Shown: positions 42,627 through 52,772, numbered from the stretch's first letter. The stretch: 64,000 bases of DNA from an uncultured Clostridia bacterium (GCA_937900415.1 CALCEY010000001.1:5529-69528), one strand, 5' to 3'. Notes: generated by a model not told the origin, from the letters alone. A program made the numbers and translations.

Positions 42627-43616
42627 ATGCAACCATTGACATTCCCGATTACGGCATTAGTTGTAGCATGGATACTGGGCGCGCTTTTTACGAAAGCGCT
42701 GATCCCTTTTATGGAAAAAAAACAGTTCAGACAGTTTGTCCGGGAAGAAGGACCCCAGTCTCATTTGAAAAAGACAGGAACTCCGAGCATGGGAGGAATT
42801 GCTATAATAGCAGCCGTCATGGTTTCGGCGCTGGCTGTTTCTGCCGTTTCAGGCAGGATGAGCATAGAGATTCTGGGAGTACTGCTGGCGATGGTGCTTT
42901 TCGGAGTAATAGGTTTTGTTGATGATTATGAAAAGGCTATAAAGAAAAACAATCTGGGTCTCAGCCCTAAGCAGAAAGTTTTGATGCAGTTGGTATTTTC
43001 AGCTGCTTTCGGAGCTTTCGCCATGTTTTTTTCAGGCGGAAACATGCTTGAGGGAACGGAGATTTGGATACCTGTGTTCGACGTCACTTTTGACCTTGGA
43101 ATATTCTACGTTCCTTTTGTAATGTTTGTGATGATAGCCTTCAGCAATTCTGTGAATCTGACCGACGGCCTTGACGGATTGGCGTCGGGAATCACCGCTA
43201 TGGTAGCGTTTTTTGTGCTGATAGCAGGCTGGACCTTCGGGTTCTCCGGAATGCCGATTATCTTCGGAGCGGTGGCGGGAGGCTGCCTCGGATTTCTCAT
43301 CTTTAACAAGAATCCGGCTAAGATATTTATGGGAGACACGGGTTCGATGGCTCTGGGCGGGGTTTTGGCCGCGGGAGCTTTGATGATGAAGATAGAGTTT
43401 CTGCTCGCCGTTGCAGGCCTTATATACGTATTGGAAGCTCTTTCTGTAATAATACAGGTTACGTATTTCAAAAAGACGAGAAAAAGAATATTCAAGATGG
43501 CTCCGCTGCATCATCATTTTGAGCTTTGCGGAATGAGCGAGAGAAAGGTAGTAGCCATGTTCTGGTCCGGTGCATTTTTGTGCTGTGCGCTGGCCATTCT
43601 TCTGATGAATATATAA
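42627..43616 (+). CDS. mraY: Phospho-MurNAc-pentapeptide transferase
   Basis: The 329-residue membrane enzyme has ten predicted helices. Conserved cytosolic segments are visible: KKTGTPSMGGIAII, the DDYEKA Asp pair, NLTDGLDGLA, FNKNPAKIFMGDTGS and the APLHHHFEL histidine motif. It makes lipid I from UDP-MurNAc-pentapeptide and undecaprenyl phosphate. AAGGAGA precedes the ATG. Confidence 0.97.
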   Translation: MQPLTFPITALVVAWILGALFTKALIPFMEKKQFRQFVREEGPQSHLKKTGTPSMGGIAIIAAVMVSALAVSAVSGRMSIEILGVLLAMVLFGVIGFVDDYEKAIKKNNLGLSPKQKVLMQLVFSAAFGAFAMFFSGGNMLEGTEIWIPVFDVTFDLGIFYVPFVMFVMIAFSNSVNLTDGLDGLASGITAMVAFFVLIAGWTFGFSGMPIIFGAVAGGCLGFLIFNKNPAKIFMGDTGSMALGGVLAAGALMMKIEFLLAVAGLIYVLEALSVIIQVTYFKKTRKRIFKMAPLHHHFELCGMSERKVVAMFWSGAFLCCALAILLMNI

Positions 43617-43641
43617 TTAGTGAAAGAACCGGGGTGTTATC

Positions 43642-45021
43642 ATGGAAAACATCAATTTAAACAATATTAAAAACAGAAGAGTCCTTATAGTGGGGCTGGG
43701 AAAGTCGGGCATTGCGGCCACTCAGGCCATGCTGAGCCTGGGAGCCTCAGTTACCGTTCAGGATTCAAAGGACGCAGATAAGGTAGACAGCCAGCTGGTG
43801 ACTTTTCTGGAGGGAAAGGGGGCTGTGTTTTGCCTGGGAAAAGTGCCGGAGGACATTAGCTGCTTCGACATGCTCATACTGAGCCCGGGCGTTGATCCGG
43901 AGCTTCCTTTTATAAAAGAGGCTGAAAAATCGGGTGCTGAGATTATAGGTGAACTGGAGATAGCTTTCAGAATTGCCAGAGGCCATTTTGCAGCGATTAC
44001 GGGAACTAACGGCAAAACTACGACTACCGCTCTTACGGGAGAAATCTTTAAAAAGTCGGGAAAGCCTACTCACGTGGTGGGAAACATAGGCGTGGCCGTG
44101 ATTTCAAAAGCGCTGGAGACTGATACTGAGGATTGGCTTATAACGGAAACCAGCAGCTTTCAGCTTCAGACAACCAAATATTTTAAACCTGACATATCGG
44201 CGGTGCTGAACGTTACGCCGGATCATCTGAACCGTCACCACACTATGGAAAACTATGGTCTGACAAAGGGTAAAATATTTGAAAATCAAGACGAAAACGG
44301 TTACTGCGTATTAAACATCGAGGATGAAATATGCAGAAAATTAGCTGAAAAATGCAAGGCTAAGGTAGTATATTTTTCTTCCGAGAGGGAGCTTGAGTCG
44401 GGAGCCTTCGTAAAAGATGGAAAGCTGGTAATAGCAGAGGACAACGGCAAAAGTACGGAGCTTTGCCGCATGGACGAATTGAAAATAATAGGAAAGCATA
44501 ACGTGGAAAATGCGCTTGCCGCAGCAGCTGTAAGCTATTATGCGGGCATAGAAGCTTCCGTAATAAGCGAGGTTTTGAAATCTTTCGCCGGGGTGGAGCA
44601 TAGAATAGAATACTGCGGGGTTCTTGGGGGAGTTAAATTTTACAACGATTCCAAAGGAACCAACGTAGATGCGACGCTGACCGCTATAAAAGCTCTTGAA
44701 AAAAATATCATTCTCATTGCCGGCGGCGACGGAAAGGGCCAGGATTTTATGCCTCTTGCCGAAAAACTGGCCGGAAGCGTTAAGTATGTGGTGCTGCTTG
44801 GAAGAGATGGGCCTAAGATAGCTGAATCAGCCGAAAAGGCGGGTTTTACGGCGTTTACTTACGGAAGCGATATGGGCGAATGTGTGAGAAAAGCTTTTGA
44901 GCTGGCAAGCGAGGGAGATTCAGTTTTGCTATCGCCGGCTTGCGCCAGCTGGGATATGTATGATAACTTTGAACAGCGCGGAGATCATTTCAAAGAAATG
45001 GTCAGAAAGCTAGGCGTTTAA
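43642..45021 (+). CDS. murD: UDP-MurNAc-L-alanine:D-glutamate ligase
   Basis: The 459-residue ligase has the N-terminal Rossmann start VLIVGLGKSGIAA, the ATP loop ITGTNGKTTTTAL (about 117-129), ETSSFQL, NVTPDHLNRH, YNDSKGTN and the C-terminal SPACASWDMYDNFEQRGDHF that is diagnostic for MurD. It adds D-Glu to UDP-MurNAc-L-Ala. MurC, which makes its substrate, is not in the cluster. Confidence 0.97.
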   Translation: MENINLNNIKNRRVLIVGLGKSGIAATQAMLSLGASVTVQDSKDADKVDSQLVTFLEGKGAVFCLGKVPEDISCFDMLILSPGVDPELPFIKEAEKSGAEIIGELEIAFRIARGHFAAITGTNGKTTTTALTGEIFKKSGKPTHVVGNIGVAVISKALETDTEDWLITETSSFQLQTTKYFKPDISAVLNVTPDHLNRHHTMENYGLTKGKIFENQDENGYCVLNIEDEICRKLAEKCKAKVVYFSSERELESGAFVKDGKLVIAEDNGKSTELCRMDELKIIGKHNVENALAAAAVSYYAGIEASVISEVLKSFAGVEHRIEYCGVLGGVKFYNDSKGTNVDATLTAIKALEKNIILIAGGDGKGQDFMPLAEKLAGSVKYVVLLGRDGPKIAESAEKAGFTAFTYGSDMGECVRKAFELASEGDSVLLSPACASWDMYDNFEQRGDHFKEMVRKLGV

Positions 45022-45051
45022 CAGAAAATAGGGAGTTAAAGAGTTCTGTTT

Positions 45052-46272
45052 ATGAGAAGAAAAAAGGTAAACAAAACTGAATACGGAAACCTTACGGCTG
45101 TTTCGCAGGAGCAGACGCAGGAATCAGCTTCAAGGGGCGGCAAGACTAAAGCCAGAAGTTTTGCAAGGGCGGTAAAAAAAGGCGAGAGCGGAGATCTGTC
45201 CCTCGTATTGCTGACGGTAATCCTTGTGATGTTCGGTACGGTGATGATATTCAGCGCCAGCTATTACAAGTCGATAAGCGACGCAGGAGATCCGTACGTT
45301 TACCTTAAAAGACAGGGAATATGGGCGATAGCCGGTTTTATAGGAATGTGGATAGCTTCCAAGATAGATTATCACATATGGGGACGCTTGTTCAAGGTTA
45401 TACCTGTGCTGTGTCTGGTCCTTTTGGGTCTGTTGTTTACCCCATTGGGACAGGAGGCGGGCGGCGCCATAAGGTGGCTGGCAATAGGGCCGATTACCGT
45501 AATGCCGGGAGAAATTGCCAAAATAGGACTGATAGTGTTTGTAGCCGGCTACTTTGACAAGTATCCAAAACGAGCATACGACTTTTGGAAGGGAGTGGTT
45601 CCTGTGGTTATGCTGACGGGGGCTTATGCCGGACTTATAATGCTTCAACCCAACATGTCCACCGCCTTTACGGTAGTTTTCATTGCCGGAGGTATGCTGC
45701 TGGTATCAGGTGCAAAATGGAGCCATCTTGGCATACTGGCAGGCGGCGCGGGAGTTGCGGGCGTCGCTTTCATATTTACCGACCCTGACGGATACAGATT
45801 CGCCAGATTTACAAGCTTTCTGGATCCCTTTGCCGATTCCCTTGAAAGCGGATGGCAGGTGGTTCAGTCGCTGCTGGCGATGGGGACGGGAGGTCTTACA
45901 GGTCTTGGGCTTGGCAACAGTATTCAGAAGAATCTTTACCTGCCCGAACCGCAGAACGACTTTATCCTGGCCATAATAGGCGAGGAACTGGGATTTGTAG
46001 GAATTCTGGCACTGATGACAGTATATATTATTTTGATATGGCGAGGCTGCCATGTGGCTATGAATGCAGGCGATTACATGGGAATGATGATGGCGGCCGG
46101 TATAACCATAATGATAGGAATTCAGGTAGTTATAAATATAGCAGTCGTTACTTCTTCGTTTCCTCCGACAGGAGTAATTCTCCCGTTTGTAAGCTACGGC
46201 GGAAACGCTCTTATGATATTCATGGGAGCCATGGGCATTCTCATAAATATTTCAAAATCGTCGAAATTGTAG
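45052..46272 (+). CDS. ftsW: FtsW/SpoVE glycosyltransferase (SEDS family)
   Basis: The 406-residue polytopic protein has about ten helices after a basic, hydrophilic N-terminal extension (1-45). SEDS motifs are seen: FSASYYKS after the first helix, a KRQGIW segment, QPNMSTA, the EPQNDFILAIIGEELGF loop and SYGGNALM near the end. SEDS proteins polymerise lipid II with a class B PBP; the partner here is the SpoVD/FtsI encoded upstream. GGGAG lies before the ATG. Confidence 0.94.
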   Translation: MRRKKVNKTEYGNLTAVSQEQTQESASRGGKTKARSFARAVKKGESGDLSLVLLTVILVMFGTVMIFSASYYKSISDAGDPYVYLKRQGIWAIAGFIGMWIASKIDYHIWGRLFKVIPVLCLVLLGLLFTPLGQEAGGAIRWLAIGPITVMPGEIAKIGLIVFVAGYFDKYPKRAYDFWKGVVPVVMLTGAYAGLIMLQPNMSTAFTVVFIAGGMLLVSGAKWSHLGILAGGAGVAGVAFIFTDPDGYRFARFTSFLDPFADSLESGWQVVQSLLAMGTGGLTGLGLGNSIQKNLYLPEPQNDFILAIIGEELGFVGILALMTVYIILIWRGCHVAMNAGDYMGMMMAAGITIMIGIQVVINIAVVTSSFPPTGVILPFVSYGGNALMIFMGAMGILINISKSSKL

Positions 46273-46280
46273 GTGAAAAA

Positions 46281-47426
46281 ATGAAGCTTGTTGTTACAGG
46301 CGGAGGCACGGGCGGACATATATATCCTGCTCTTGCCATCGCCGATAAATTTAAAGAAATGGAACCCGATACGGAAATCCTTTATATAGGCAACGAGGAG
46401 GGTATAGAAAAGGAAGTTGTGCCAAAAAGCGGCTATCCTCTGGAACTGGTTGACGCCAGATGGATAGAGAACACTTCCCCCAAGCAGGTTTTGTGGACGG
46501 GGGCCAGAGTGGTTCACGGCATAGAACAGTCCTTTAGGGTTTTGAAAAAATTCAAACCCGACGCCATAATCGGAACCGGCGGGTACGTATGTTTCCCCGT
46601 ACTGATGGCTGCGAGGATGATTAAATGCAGAAAGTATCTTCACGAACAGAATGCTTTCCCCGGACTTGCCAACAGAACCCTGGAGAAGCATGTGGATAAC
46701 ATATTTCTGGGCTTCGGCGATGCAGGACAGTATTTTAAAAGACCTGAAAAGCATGTGATTGCCGGCAACCCGGTCAGAAAGACTTTTTTTACTATGAGTA
46801 AGAGGGAGGCGAGAGAAAAACTGGGGATTCCGCAGGAGGATTTTGTTGTTTTCACTTTTGGAGGGAGCCTCGGAGCCGCCAGGATAAACGATGTAGCAGA
46901 GAGCCTTTTGGAACTTTTTAACGGATATAAGGGCGTTACGCTGATCGTCGGTACCGGAAGGTACTATACCGAGAGGATGAATCAGGCGATATGTGAGAGA
47001 AACGTAGACGTCAAGGACAACATAAGGGTCATGGGTTATATAGATCATATGGAATATTATCTGATGGCCTGCGATTTGGTCATAAGCCGCGCAGGAGCTT
47101 TATCAGTGGCAGAGACTACGGTGTGCGGCAAAGCCTCGATATTGATACCCTCTCCAAACGTGACGGGAAACCATCAGTTTTATAATGCCAAGGCGGTATC
47201 CGACAGGGGCGGAGCTATACTCGTTGAAGAAAAGGATTTAGTAATAGAGAAGGTAGTGTCTGACGTACTGAATCTTAAAAATGACAGAGAAAAGCTGAAA
47301 GCCATGTCAGAGGCCAGCAGAGCATGTGCGCCAGACAAGGCTCTCGACATGATATACGAAAAAGTTCATGAAAATTATCTCATAGACTGCGGCCGTTCAC
47401 GCCGCAGGAAAAAGGACTTGAAGTAG
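46281..47426 (+). CDS. murG: UDP-GlcNAc:undecaprenyl-PP-MurNAc-pentapeptide GlcNAc transferase
   Basis: The protein has 381 residues from ATG 46281 (8 nt after ftsW, AGGTGA upstream); the same frame is open further upstream through ftsW but that part is antifamily. The GT28 motifs are clear: VVTGGGTGGHIYPALAIA, an EQNAFPGLANR segment, GGSLGAARIN and the C-domain SRAGALSVAETTVCGKASILIPSP donor site. It converts lipid I to lipid II at the inner membrane face. Confidence 0.96.
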   Translation: MKLVVTGGGTGGHIYPALAIADKFKEMEPDTEILYIGNEEGIEKEVVPKSGYPLELVDARWIENTSPKQVLWTGARVVHGIEQSFRVLKKFKPDAIIGTGGYVCFPVLMAARMIKCRKYLHEQNAFPGLANRTLEKHVDNIFLGFGDAGQYFKRPEKHVIAGNPVRKTFFTMSKREAREKLGIPQEDFVVFTFGGSLGAARINDVAESLLELFNGYKGVTLIVGTGRYYTERMNQAICERNVDVKDNIRVMGYIDHMEYYLMACDLVISRAGALSVAETTVCGKASILIPSPNVTGNHQFYNAKAVSDRGGAILVEEKDLVIEKVVSDVLNLKNDREKLKAMSEASRACAPDKALDMIYEKVHENYLIDCGRSRRRKKDLK

Positions 47427-47481
47427 CGTTACCTAAAACACCTCACCGACATACTATGAAAATAGAATTGGGAGGTGTTTT

Positions 47482-48780
47482 TTGTTGGAAAGCTATGAAA
47501 TCGAAGGCGGAATTCCTTTGCGGGGAGAATACAGAGTACGGGGAGCCAAAAATTCTGCGCTTCCTGTTTTAGCGGCGACGGTATGCAGAGGGGCGGTATA
47601 TGAAATATATGACTGTCCTAAGATAGGCGACGTCTTTGCCATGGAGGAGATACTTCGCTCCATAGGGGCAAAAACGAAATGGGAGAGAGACTGCATTATA
47701 GTAGACAGCAGAGGGATAACAAAAACGACCGTTCCCAAAGAGCTGATGGCTGAAATGCGCTCTTCGGTTTTTTTGATGGGCAGTCTGCTGGCAAGAAGCG
47801 GCGAAGCTGTCATATATCGCCCCGGAGGCTGCGATATAGGCAAGAGGCCTATCGACATACATATATCCGGTCTTGAACAGCTTGGCTTTGAAGTTGCGGT
47901 CAGGGATGAAGAGGTCAGCTGCTGGGGAAGGTGCAGGGGAGGGAAGGTGACTCTTCCGTATCCCAGCGTAGGCGCGACGGAAAATCTCATGATGGCGGCT
48001 CTTGCAGGAGACGGAGACACAATAATAGAAAATTGTGCCATAGAACCTGAAATAGAAGATTTGCAGGGCTTTTTGAGAACCGGCGGTTTTCAGGTATATG
48101 GGGCAGGGACGGATACCGTCTTCGTAAAGGGCGCCGGAGGGTTTTCTATGTGTGAAAGACCTGAGGAAGCGATGTATTTTCTGCTCGAGGACAGAATTGA
48201 AGCTGCCACTTATATGGCCGCAGTTATAGGGACGGGAGGCAGGGCTGTATTCAGAAACATCAGAGCCGAATATATCTGCGAGATACTGAAATGTTTCGAT
48301 AAAATGGGAGCGGCAGTCAGGACTTATGAGAATACAATAGAGGTTTGGGGATGCGGTTCGCTCAGGAGTCCCGGGATGGTAATAACGCAGCCATATCCTG
48401 GATTTCCTACGGATTTTCAGCCGCAGCTCCTTACTCTTTGCACTGTAGCCAGGGGCCTTACGACCATAAGGGAGGAGGTCTTTGAAAGCCGATTTACACA
48501 TAAAAACGATTTGCTTAAAATGGGCGCTGATATTGAAATCTGTGGAAAAAATGCTATAATAAAAGGGATTGACTCCCTCTGCGGCGCAAATGTATCGGCG
48601 AAGGATCTGCGAGGAGGAGCAGCTCTTGCATTGGCAGGCCTTATGGCGGAGGGAAGAACTGTAATAAACGACGTATTTCATATACAGCGGGGATATGAAG
48701 ATTTTGAAAAGGGGATAAAAAATTTAGGTGGGTTAATTGAAAAAAAGAGGGAAGAGAGAAAGAAGGAAGAGAAAATCTAA
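47482..48780 (+). CDS. murA: UDP-GlcNAc 1-carboxyvinyltransferase
   Basis: The 432-residue EPSP-synthase-fold enzyme starts at TTG (47482 or 47485) behind GGGAGGTG. It has the substrate Lys/Asn in AKNSALP, the fosfomycin-target Cys in RPGGCDIGKRPIDIH, PYPGFPTDFQPQ and a C-terminal DLRGGAAL. It makes the first committed precursor of peptidoglycan. Clostridia often place a murA copy in the dcw cluster. Its end overlaps divIB by 44 nt. Confidence 0.95.
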   Translation: MLESYEIEGGIPLRGEYRVRGAKNSALPVLAATVCRGAVYEIYDCPKIGDVFAMEEILRSIGAKTKWERDCIIVDSRGITKTTVPKELMAEMRSSVFLMGSLLARSGEAVIYRPGGCDIGKRPIDIHISGLEQLGFEVAVRDEEVSCWGRCRGGKVTLPYPSVGATENLMMAALAGDGDTIIENCAIEPEIEDLQGFLRTGGFQVYGAGTDTVFVKGAGGFSMCERPEEAMYFLLEDRIEAATYMAAVIGTGGRAVFRNIRAEYICEILKCFDKMGAAVRTYENTIEVWGCGSLRSPGMVITQPYPGFPTDFQPQLLTLCTVARGLTTIREEVFESRFTHKNDLLKMGADIEICGKNAIIKGIDSLCGANVSAKDLRGGAALALAGLMAEGRTVINDVFHIQRGYEDFEKGIKNLGGLIEKKREERKKEEKI

Positions 48781-49492
48781 AGTGAGCCTGCTTGTAAAGC
48801 TGCTGATAATTACGGCGGTTTTGACGGGGCTTTACTTTCTTGCGTCGTCGTCGCTTTTTAATGTGACTTCGTTTGAAATTACGGGGAATTCATATTACGA
48901 TAACGATGAAATATTGATGATGGGAGGCTGCAAGACAGGCAGCAATATTTTCTGGGGAAGCGGCATAGGCGAGATAAAAGACAGGCTTGAAAAAGACGCT
49001 TATATGGAAAAGGTGAAGGTAAAAAGAATATTGCCTGATAAGATTAAAATAGAGTTGACGGAAAGAAAACAGACTGCCGCGGTGATGTATGACGATAATT
49101 ATGCCATAATAGACGGAAATTCCATGGTGCTGCGAAAGAGCAGCGTTGCGCCTCAGCTTCCGCTTATTCAGGGGATGACAATAAGCAAGCTGGAGGTCGG
49201 ACAGACTATCGAAGTAGAGGAAAAGGTCCGTCTGCGGCAGGTTATGGAAATAATAGAGACTATGGAAGGGTACGATATGTATTTCAAAAAGATCGCGGTT
49301 TCCAAGGCTGGAGTGAAGGCATATGTCCTCGACAATCTCGTCTGTCAGGGAAAGCCGGAGGACATAATAGAATCAATGGAAAAGGGAGACCTCCAGAAAT
49401 CCGTAAGGTATCTTATCGACAATGAAGTGGAAAGAGGCACTGTAAAGGTGAGTGGAGACGATTATATCTCATTCAGCCCTGAAATCGCTTGA
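48737..49492 (+). CDS. divIB: Cell division protein DivIB/FtsQ
   Basis: The 251-residue bitopic protein starts at TTG 48737 behind AGGTGGG, inside the end of murA. A very basic N-terminus (1-17) precedes one transmembrane helix (about 18-37), a POTRA domain (about 42-112, NVTSFEITGNSYYDNDEI) and a beta domain. It is part of the DivIB-FtsL-DivIC complex of the divisome. Confidence 0.92.
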   Translation: MKKRGKRERRKRKSKVSLLVKLLIITAVLTGLYFLASSSLFNVTSFEITGNSYYDNDEILMMGGCKTGSNIFWGSGIGEIKDRLEKDAYMEKVKVKRILPDKIKIELTERKQTAAVMYDDNYAIIDGNSMVLRKSSVAPQLPLIQGMTISKLEVGQTIEVEEKVRLRQVMEIIETMEGYDMYFKKIAVSKAGVKAYVLDNLVCQGKPEDIIESMEKGDLQKSVRYLIDNEVERGTVKVSGDDYISFSPEIA

Positions 49493-49591
49493 AAAAAGCA
49501 GAAAAAAAGGCTAAAAAAAGGTGCAATATCCATGAATATGTGTTACAATAAAAAAGATAATTGGTAAATACTTTAGGAGGTTGGATTTACG

Positions 49592-50755
49592 ATGCTGCAA
49601 ATTGAGACAGATATGGAAAAAGCTGCGGTAATTAAAGTCATCGGCGTAGGCGGCGGCGGCTGCAATGCGGTTAACCGCATGGTTGAAGCAGGCTTGAAGG
49701 GCGTTGACTTTATAGCAGTTAATACAGATAGACAAGCCTTGACCAGATGTCTGGCTGAGACTAAAATTCAGATAGGCGAAAAGCTGACGAGAGGACTGGG
49801 GGCAGGGGCAAATCCGGAAGTAGGCCAAAAGGCCGCAGAGGAAACCTTAGACGATATAACGGCTCTGATGGATGGAGCTGATATGATATTTATAACGGCA
49901 GGCATGGGAGGCGGTACCGGAACGGGCGCCGCGCCTATCATAGCAAAAGCGGCCAGGGAGATGGGGATTCTGACCGTAGGCGTTGTGACAAAGCCTTTCT
50001 CCTTTGAAGGGGCAAAGAGAAAGAAGCAGGCGGAGCTGGGAATAGAATTTTTAAAGAGATTCGTAGATTCCCTTGTGATAGTGCCTAATGACAAATTATT
50101 GCAGAACTGCGAGCGCAACACCTCCATGTTGGAGGCTTTCCGCATGGCCGACGACATACTCAGACAGGGCGTACAGGGCATTTCGGATTTGATTTCTGAT
50201 TTCGCACTGATAAACGTGGACTTTGCAGATGTAAAGTCAGTTATGACGGACAGGGGCGTCGCTCATATGGGTACCGGTTATGGAACCGGAGAAAAGAGAG
50301 CTCAGGATGCTGTCAAGTCGGCAATCGAAAGTCCGCTGCTTGAAACTACGATTGCAGGCGCCAAGGCGATACTGCTTTACGTTTCGGGAGGATATGACCT
50401 CGGTATGCTGGAAGTAAGCGAGATTGCGGGCATGGTTGAAGAACAGGCCGACAGAGACTGCATACTGATATTCGGAGCCGCCGTTAATGAGGATATGGAA
50501 GACGAAATCGCAATAACTGTAATAGCCACCGGATTTGACGAAGGTCTGGAGGGTTCGTCGCCGGTTAAGGAAGCGGCAAATCCGGAGGCGGCGCCTTCGG
50601 AAAAGAAGGAGACCGTTGCCGGAGAAGAGGGCGAGGAAATGATTTTCGGAAGAGTTGAAGGATTAAGCGGTACAGAGCGAACCTTGCAGGATATTTTGAA
50701 CGACGATGGGGAAAGCACTTCAAAGTTTGAAATTCCGGAATTTCTAAAACAATAA
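49592..50755 (+). CDS. ftsZ: Cell division protein FtsZ
   Basis: The 387-residue tubulin homologue has [22 protein letters not shown], the GTP signature [10 protein letters not shown] and [11 protein letters not shown]. The variable acidic linker ends in the conserved tail IPEFLKQ that binds partner proteins. AGGAGG lies 12 nt before the ATG. ftsA is absent, so membrane tethering should rely on another protein (SepF is usual). A hairpin follows. Confidence 0.98.
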   Translation: MLQIETDMEKAAVIKVIGVGGGGCNAVNRMVEAGLKGVDFIAVNTDRQALTRCLAETKIQIGEKLTRGLGAGANPEVGQKAAEETLDDITALMDGADMIFITAGMGGGTGTGAAPIIAKAAREMGILTVGVVTKPFSFEGAKRKKQAELGIEFLKRFVDSLVIVPNDKLLQNCERNTSMLEAFRMADDILRQGVQGISDLISDFALINVDFADVKSVMTDRGVAHMGTGYGTGEKRAQDAVKSAIESPLLETTIAGAKAILLYVSGGYDLGMLEVSEIAGMVEEQADRDCILIFGAAVNEDMEDEIAITVIATGFDEGLEGSSPVKEAANPEAAPSEKKETVAGEEGEEMIFGRVEGLSGTERTLQDILNDDGESTSKFEIPEFLKQ

Positions 50756-50762
50756 TATCGGG

Positions 50763-50784
50763 GCCGGTTTCAAAACCGGCTCTT
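50763..50784 (+). terminator. Terminator after ftsZ
   Basis: GCCGGTTT pairs with AAACCGGC across a 2-nt loop, followed by TCTTGTG. The T tract is weak, but the position 7 nt after the ftsZ stop supports an end of the dcw unit. Confidence 0.6.
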
Positions 50785-50859
50785 GTGATAAATGCAAGCT
50801 GCCGGACTGTTTATTTCCGTCGCAGGTTTTAAGTTATAGTTTAGGCTGAAGACTGAGTT

Positions 50860-51666
50860 ATGAAAGAGATTTATTCTAAGGACAATCGGAATTATAAGCT
50901 TTATCAGAAGCTTGAGTCAAAAAAATACAGAGATAAATTCGGACTGTATCTTATAGAAGGAGAGAACCTGATAGAAGAAGCTTACAGAAACGGAGCTGCG
51001 ATAGAAAGCGTTATGGTAAGAGGAGATTCAGCTGACAGATTGGTAAAGCCGTGGATGGAGAACGCCGGTCTTTTTGTGCTCGACAGCAGATTGTTTGATT
51101 CTCTGGCTCAGACGGAGACCAGTCAGGGAATTTTGGCAGCTGTGAGAAAGCCCGATCTTTCACTGAAGGATTTTCCGGAAAACAGCTTGACGGGAAATTT
51201 TGTCGTTTTAGACAGACTTCAGGATCCAGGAAACATAGGAACGATAATAAGGACGGCGGACGCCGCCGGATACGGTCTCGTGATAGCCATGAAAGGAACG
51301 GCGGATATATTTGCGCCCAAAGTCGTAAGAGCCGCGGCAGGCTCTCTTTTCAGAGTTAATATAGCTCTTGCCGATACGGAGGAGGAGCTTGTGCGATTTA
51401 TTAAGGCTGCCGGCAAAAAGCTTGTGGCAACATGTATTACCGGCAGCCGTTATTACTGTGAAGAAGATCTGAGACGGGATATAGCCCTAATAATCGGAAA
51501 CGAGGGACAGGGCGTATCTGAAAGTCTCGTTGAGAAATCGGATTTGAAGATAAAAATACCCATGGAGGGCAGTATAGATTCTCTGAACGCTTCTGTGGCG
51601 GCTGCGATTATAATGTATGAAGCTGTCCGCGCGCGATATGCGTCCGAGAACTGTGAAGCCCAGTGA
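50860..51666 (+). CDS. SpoU/TrmH-family rRNA or tRNA 2'-O-methyltransferase
   Basis: The 268-residue protein has an N-terminal SpoU substrate-binding domain (about 1-90) and a SPOUT knot with the three motifs: LDRLQDPGNIGTIIRTADAAG, IIGNEGQGVS and IPMEGSIDSLNASVA. Such enzymes methylate ribose in 23S rRNA (RlmB-like) or tRNA; the exact target is not readable. It precedes pheS by 71 nt, a common arrangement in Firmicutes. Confidence 0.92.
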   Translation: MKEIYSKDNRNYKLYQKLESKKYRDKFGLYLIEGENLIEEAYRNGAAIESVMVRGDSADRLVKPWMENAGLFVLDSRLFDSLAQTETSQGILAAVRKPDLSLKDFPENSLTGNFVVLDRLQDPGNIGTIIRTADAAGYGLVIAMKGTADIFAPKVVRAAAGSLFRVNIALADTEEELVRFIKAAGKKLVATCITGSRYYCEEDLRRDIALIIGNEGQGVSESLVEKSDLKIKIPMEGSIDSLNASVAAAIIMYEAVRARYASENCEAQ

Positions 51667-51737
51667 AAGAAGCCTGATAAAAATGCAGGATGAAAATTGG
51701 ATAAGAACAATTTAATTTTACATCGAGAGGTTAAAAA

Positions 51738-52760
51738 ATGCGTGAAAAATTAAAGACGATTTTAGAGGAATCAAAGAGAGATCTTGAAAAAGCCGTTTCT
51801 CTTAAGGATACGGAAGAAATAAGGATAAAAGTCCTGGGGAAAAAAGGACAGCTGACGGAAATTTTAAGATCTATGGGAAGCCTTTCCCCGGAGGAAAGAA
51901 AAGAATTGGGGCAGGCAGCCAATCAGGCAAGATCCGATATAGAAAAGATGCTTGCGGATGCGGCAGCCTCGATAAAGGAAAAAGGCAGAGAAGCTAAATT
52001 TAAGGCTGAAGCCATAGACGTTACAGAACCCGGTAAGGCTGTTAAACTGGGAACCAAACATCCTATTACGATAACCATTGAAGAAATTTCAAAGATATTC
52101 AAGTCTATGGGCTTCTCCCTGTCCGAGGGTCCTGAAGTTGAAACGGTGTTCAATAACTTTGACGCTCTCAATTCCGGGCCTTATCATCCGGCCAGGGACT
52201 GGACGGACACCTTCTATATAAACGATGAAGTGCTGCTTAGAACTCAGACGTCGCCGGTGCAGGTGAGAACGCTGATGAGCCAGAAACCTCCAATCAGAGT
52301 TTTTGCACCGGGAAGATGTTTCCGCTGCGACACTCCTGACGCCACTCATTCACCGATGTTCCATCAGGTCGAGGGACTCGTGGTGGACGAAGGCATAACG
52401 ATGGCAGACCTCAAGGGAGTGCTGGACAGTTTTGCCAAGCAGATGTTCGGTTCAGACACAAGAACTAAATTCAGGCCTCATCATTTTCCGTTTACCGAAC
52501 CGTCGGCAGAGATGGACGTTTCATGCTTCAAATGCGGCGGCAAGGGATGCAGAGTATGTAAGGGAAGCGGCTGGATAGAAATACTTGGCTGCGGAATGGT
52601 GCATCCGAATGTTCTTAAGGTAGGCGGAGTGGATACTGAAAAATATACAGGTTTCGCCTTCGGCATGGGAGTTGAGAGAATAGCCATGCTTAAGTACGGA
52701 ATTGACGACATCAGACTGCTTTACGAGAACGATATGCGTTTCATAGAGCAATTCAAGTAG
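51738..52760 (+). CDS. pheS: Phenylalanine-tRNA ligase alpha subunit
   Basis: The 340-residue class II subunit has an N-terminal coiled coil for tRNA (about 1-90) and the catalytic core with motif 2 (FRCDTPDATHSPMFHQ) and motif 3 (FAFGMGVERIAMLKYGI). A Cys-rich insert (CFKCGGKGCRVCKG) is usual in this family. AGAGG precedes the ATG. pheT follows after 12 nt. No T-box leader is visible upstream. Confidence 0.97.
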   Translation: MREKLKTILEESKRDLEKAVSLKDTEEIRIKVLGKKGQLTEILRSMGSLSPEERKELGQAANQARSDIEKMLADAAASIKEKGREAKFKAEAIDVTEPGKAVKLGTKHPITITIEEISKIFKSMGFSLSEGPEVETVFNNFDALNSGPYHPARDWTDTFYINDEVLLRTQTSPVQVRTLMSQKPPIRVFAPGRCFRCDTPDATHSPMFHQVEGLVVDEGITMADLKGVLDSFAKQMFGSDTRTKFRPHHFPFTEPSAEMDVSCFKCGGKGCRVCKGSGWIEILGCGMVHPNVLKVGGVDTEKYTGFAFGMGVERIAMLKYGIDDIRLLYENDMRFIEQFK

Positions 52761-52772
52761 GAGGTACCCTTA

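Noticed and set aside
45852..46280. Upstream extension of the murG frame through ftsW
   Set aside because: The extension is a shadow of ftsW; murG family similarity starts exactly at ATG 46281.
46194..47048. 284-codon frame antisense to murG
   Set aside because: Antisense shadow of a clear murG; no ribosome-binding site or family motif.
47569..48681. 370-codon frame antisense to murA
   Set aside because: Long only because of codon bias in murA; Tyr/Ser/Arg-rich product matches nothing.
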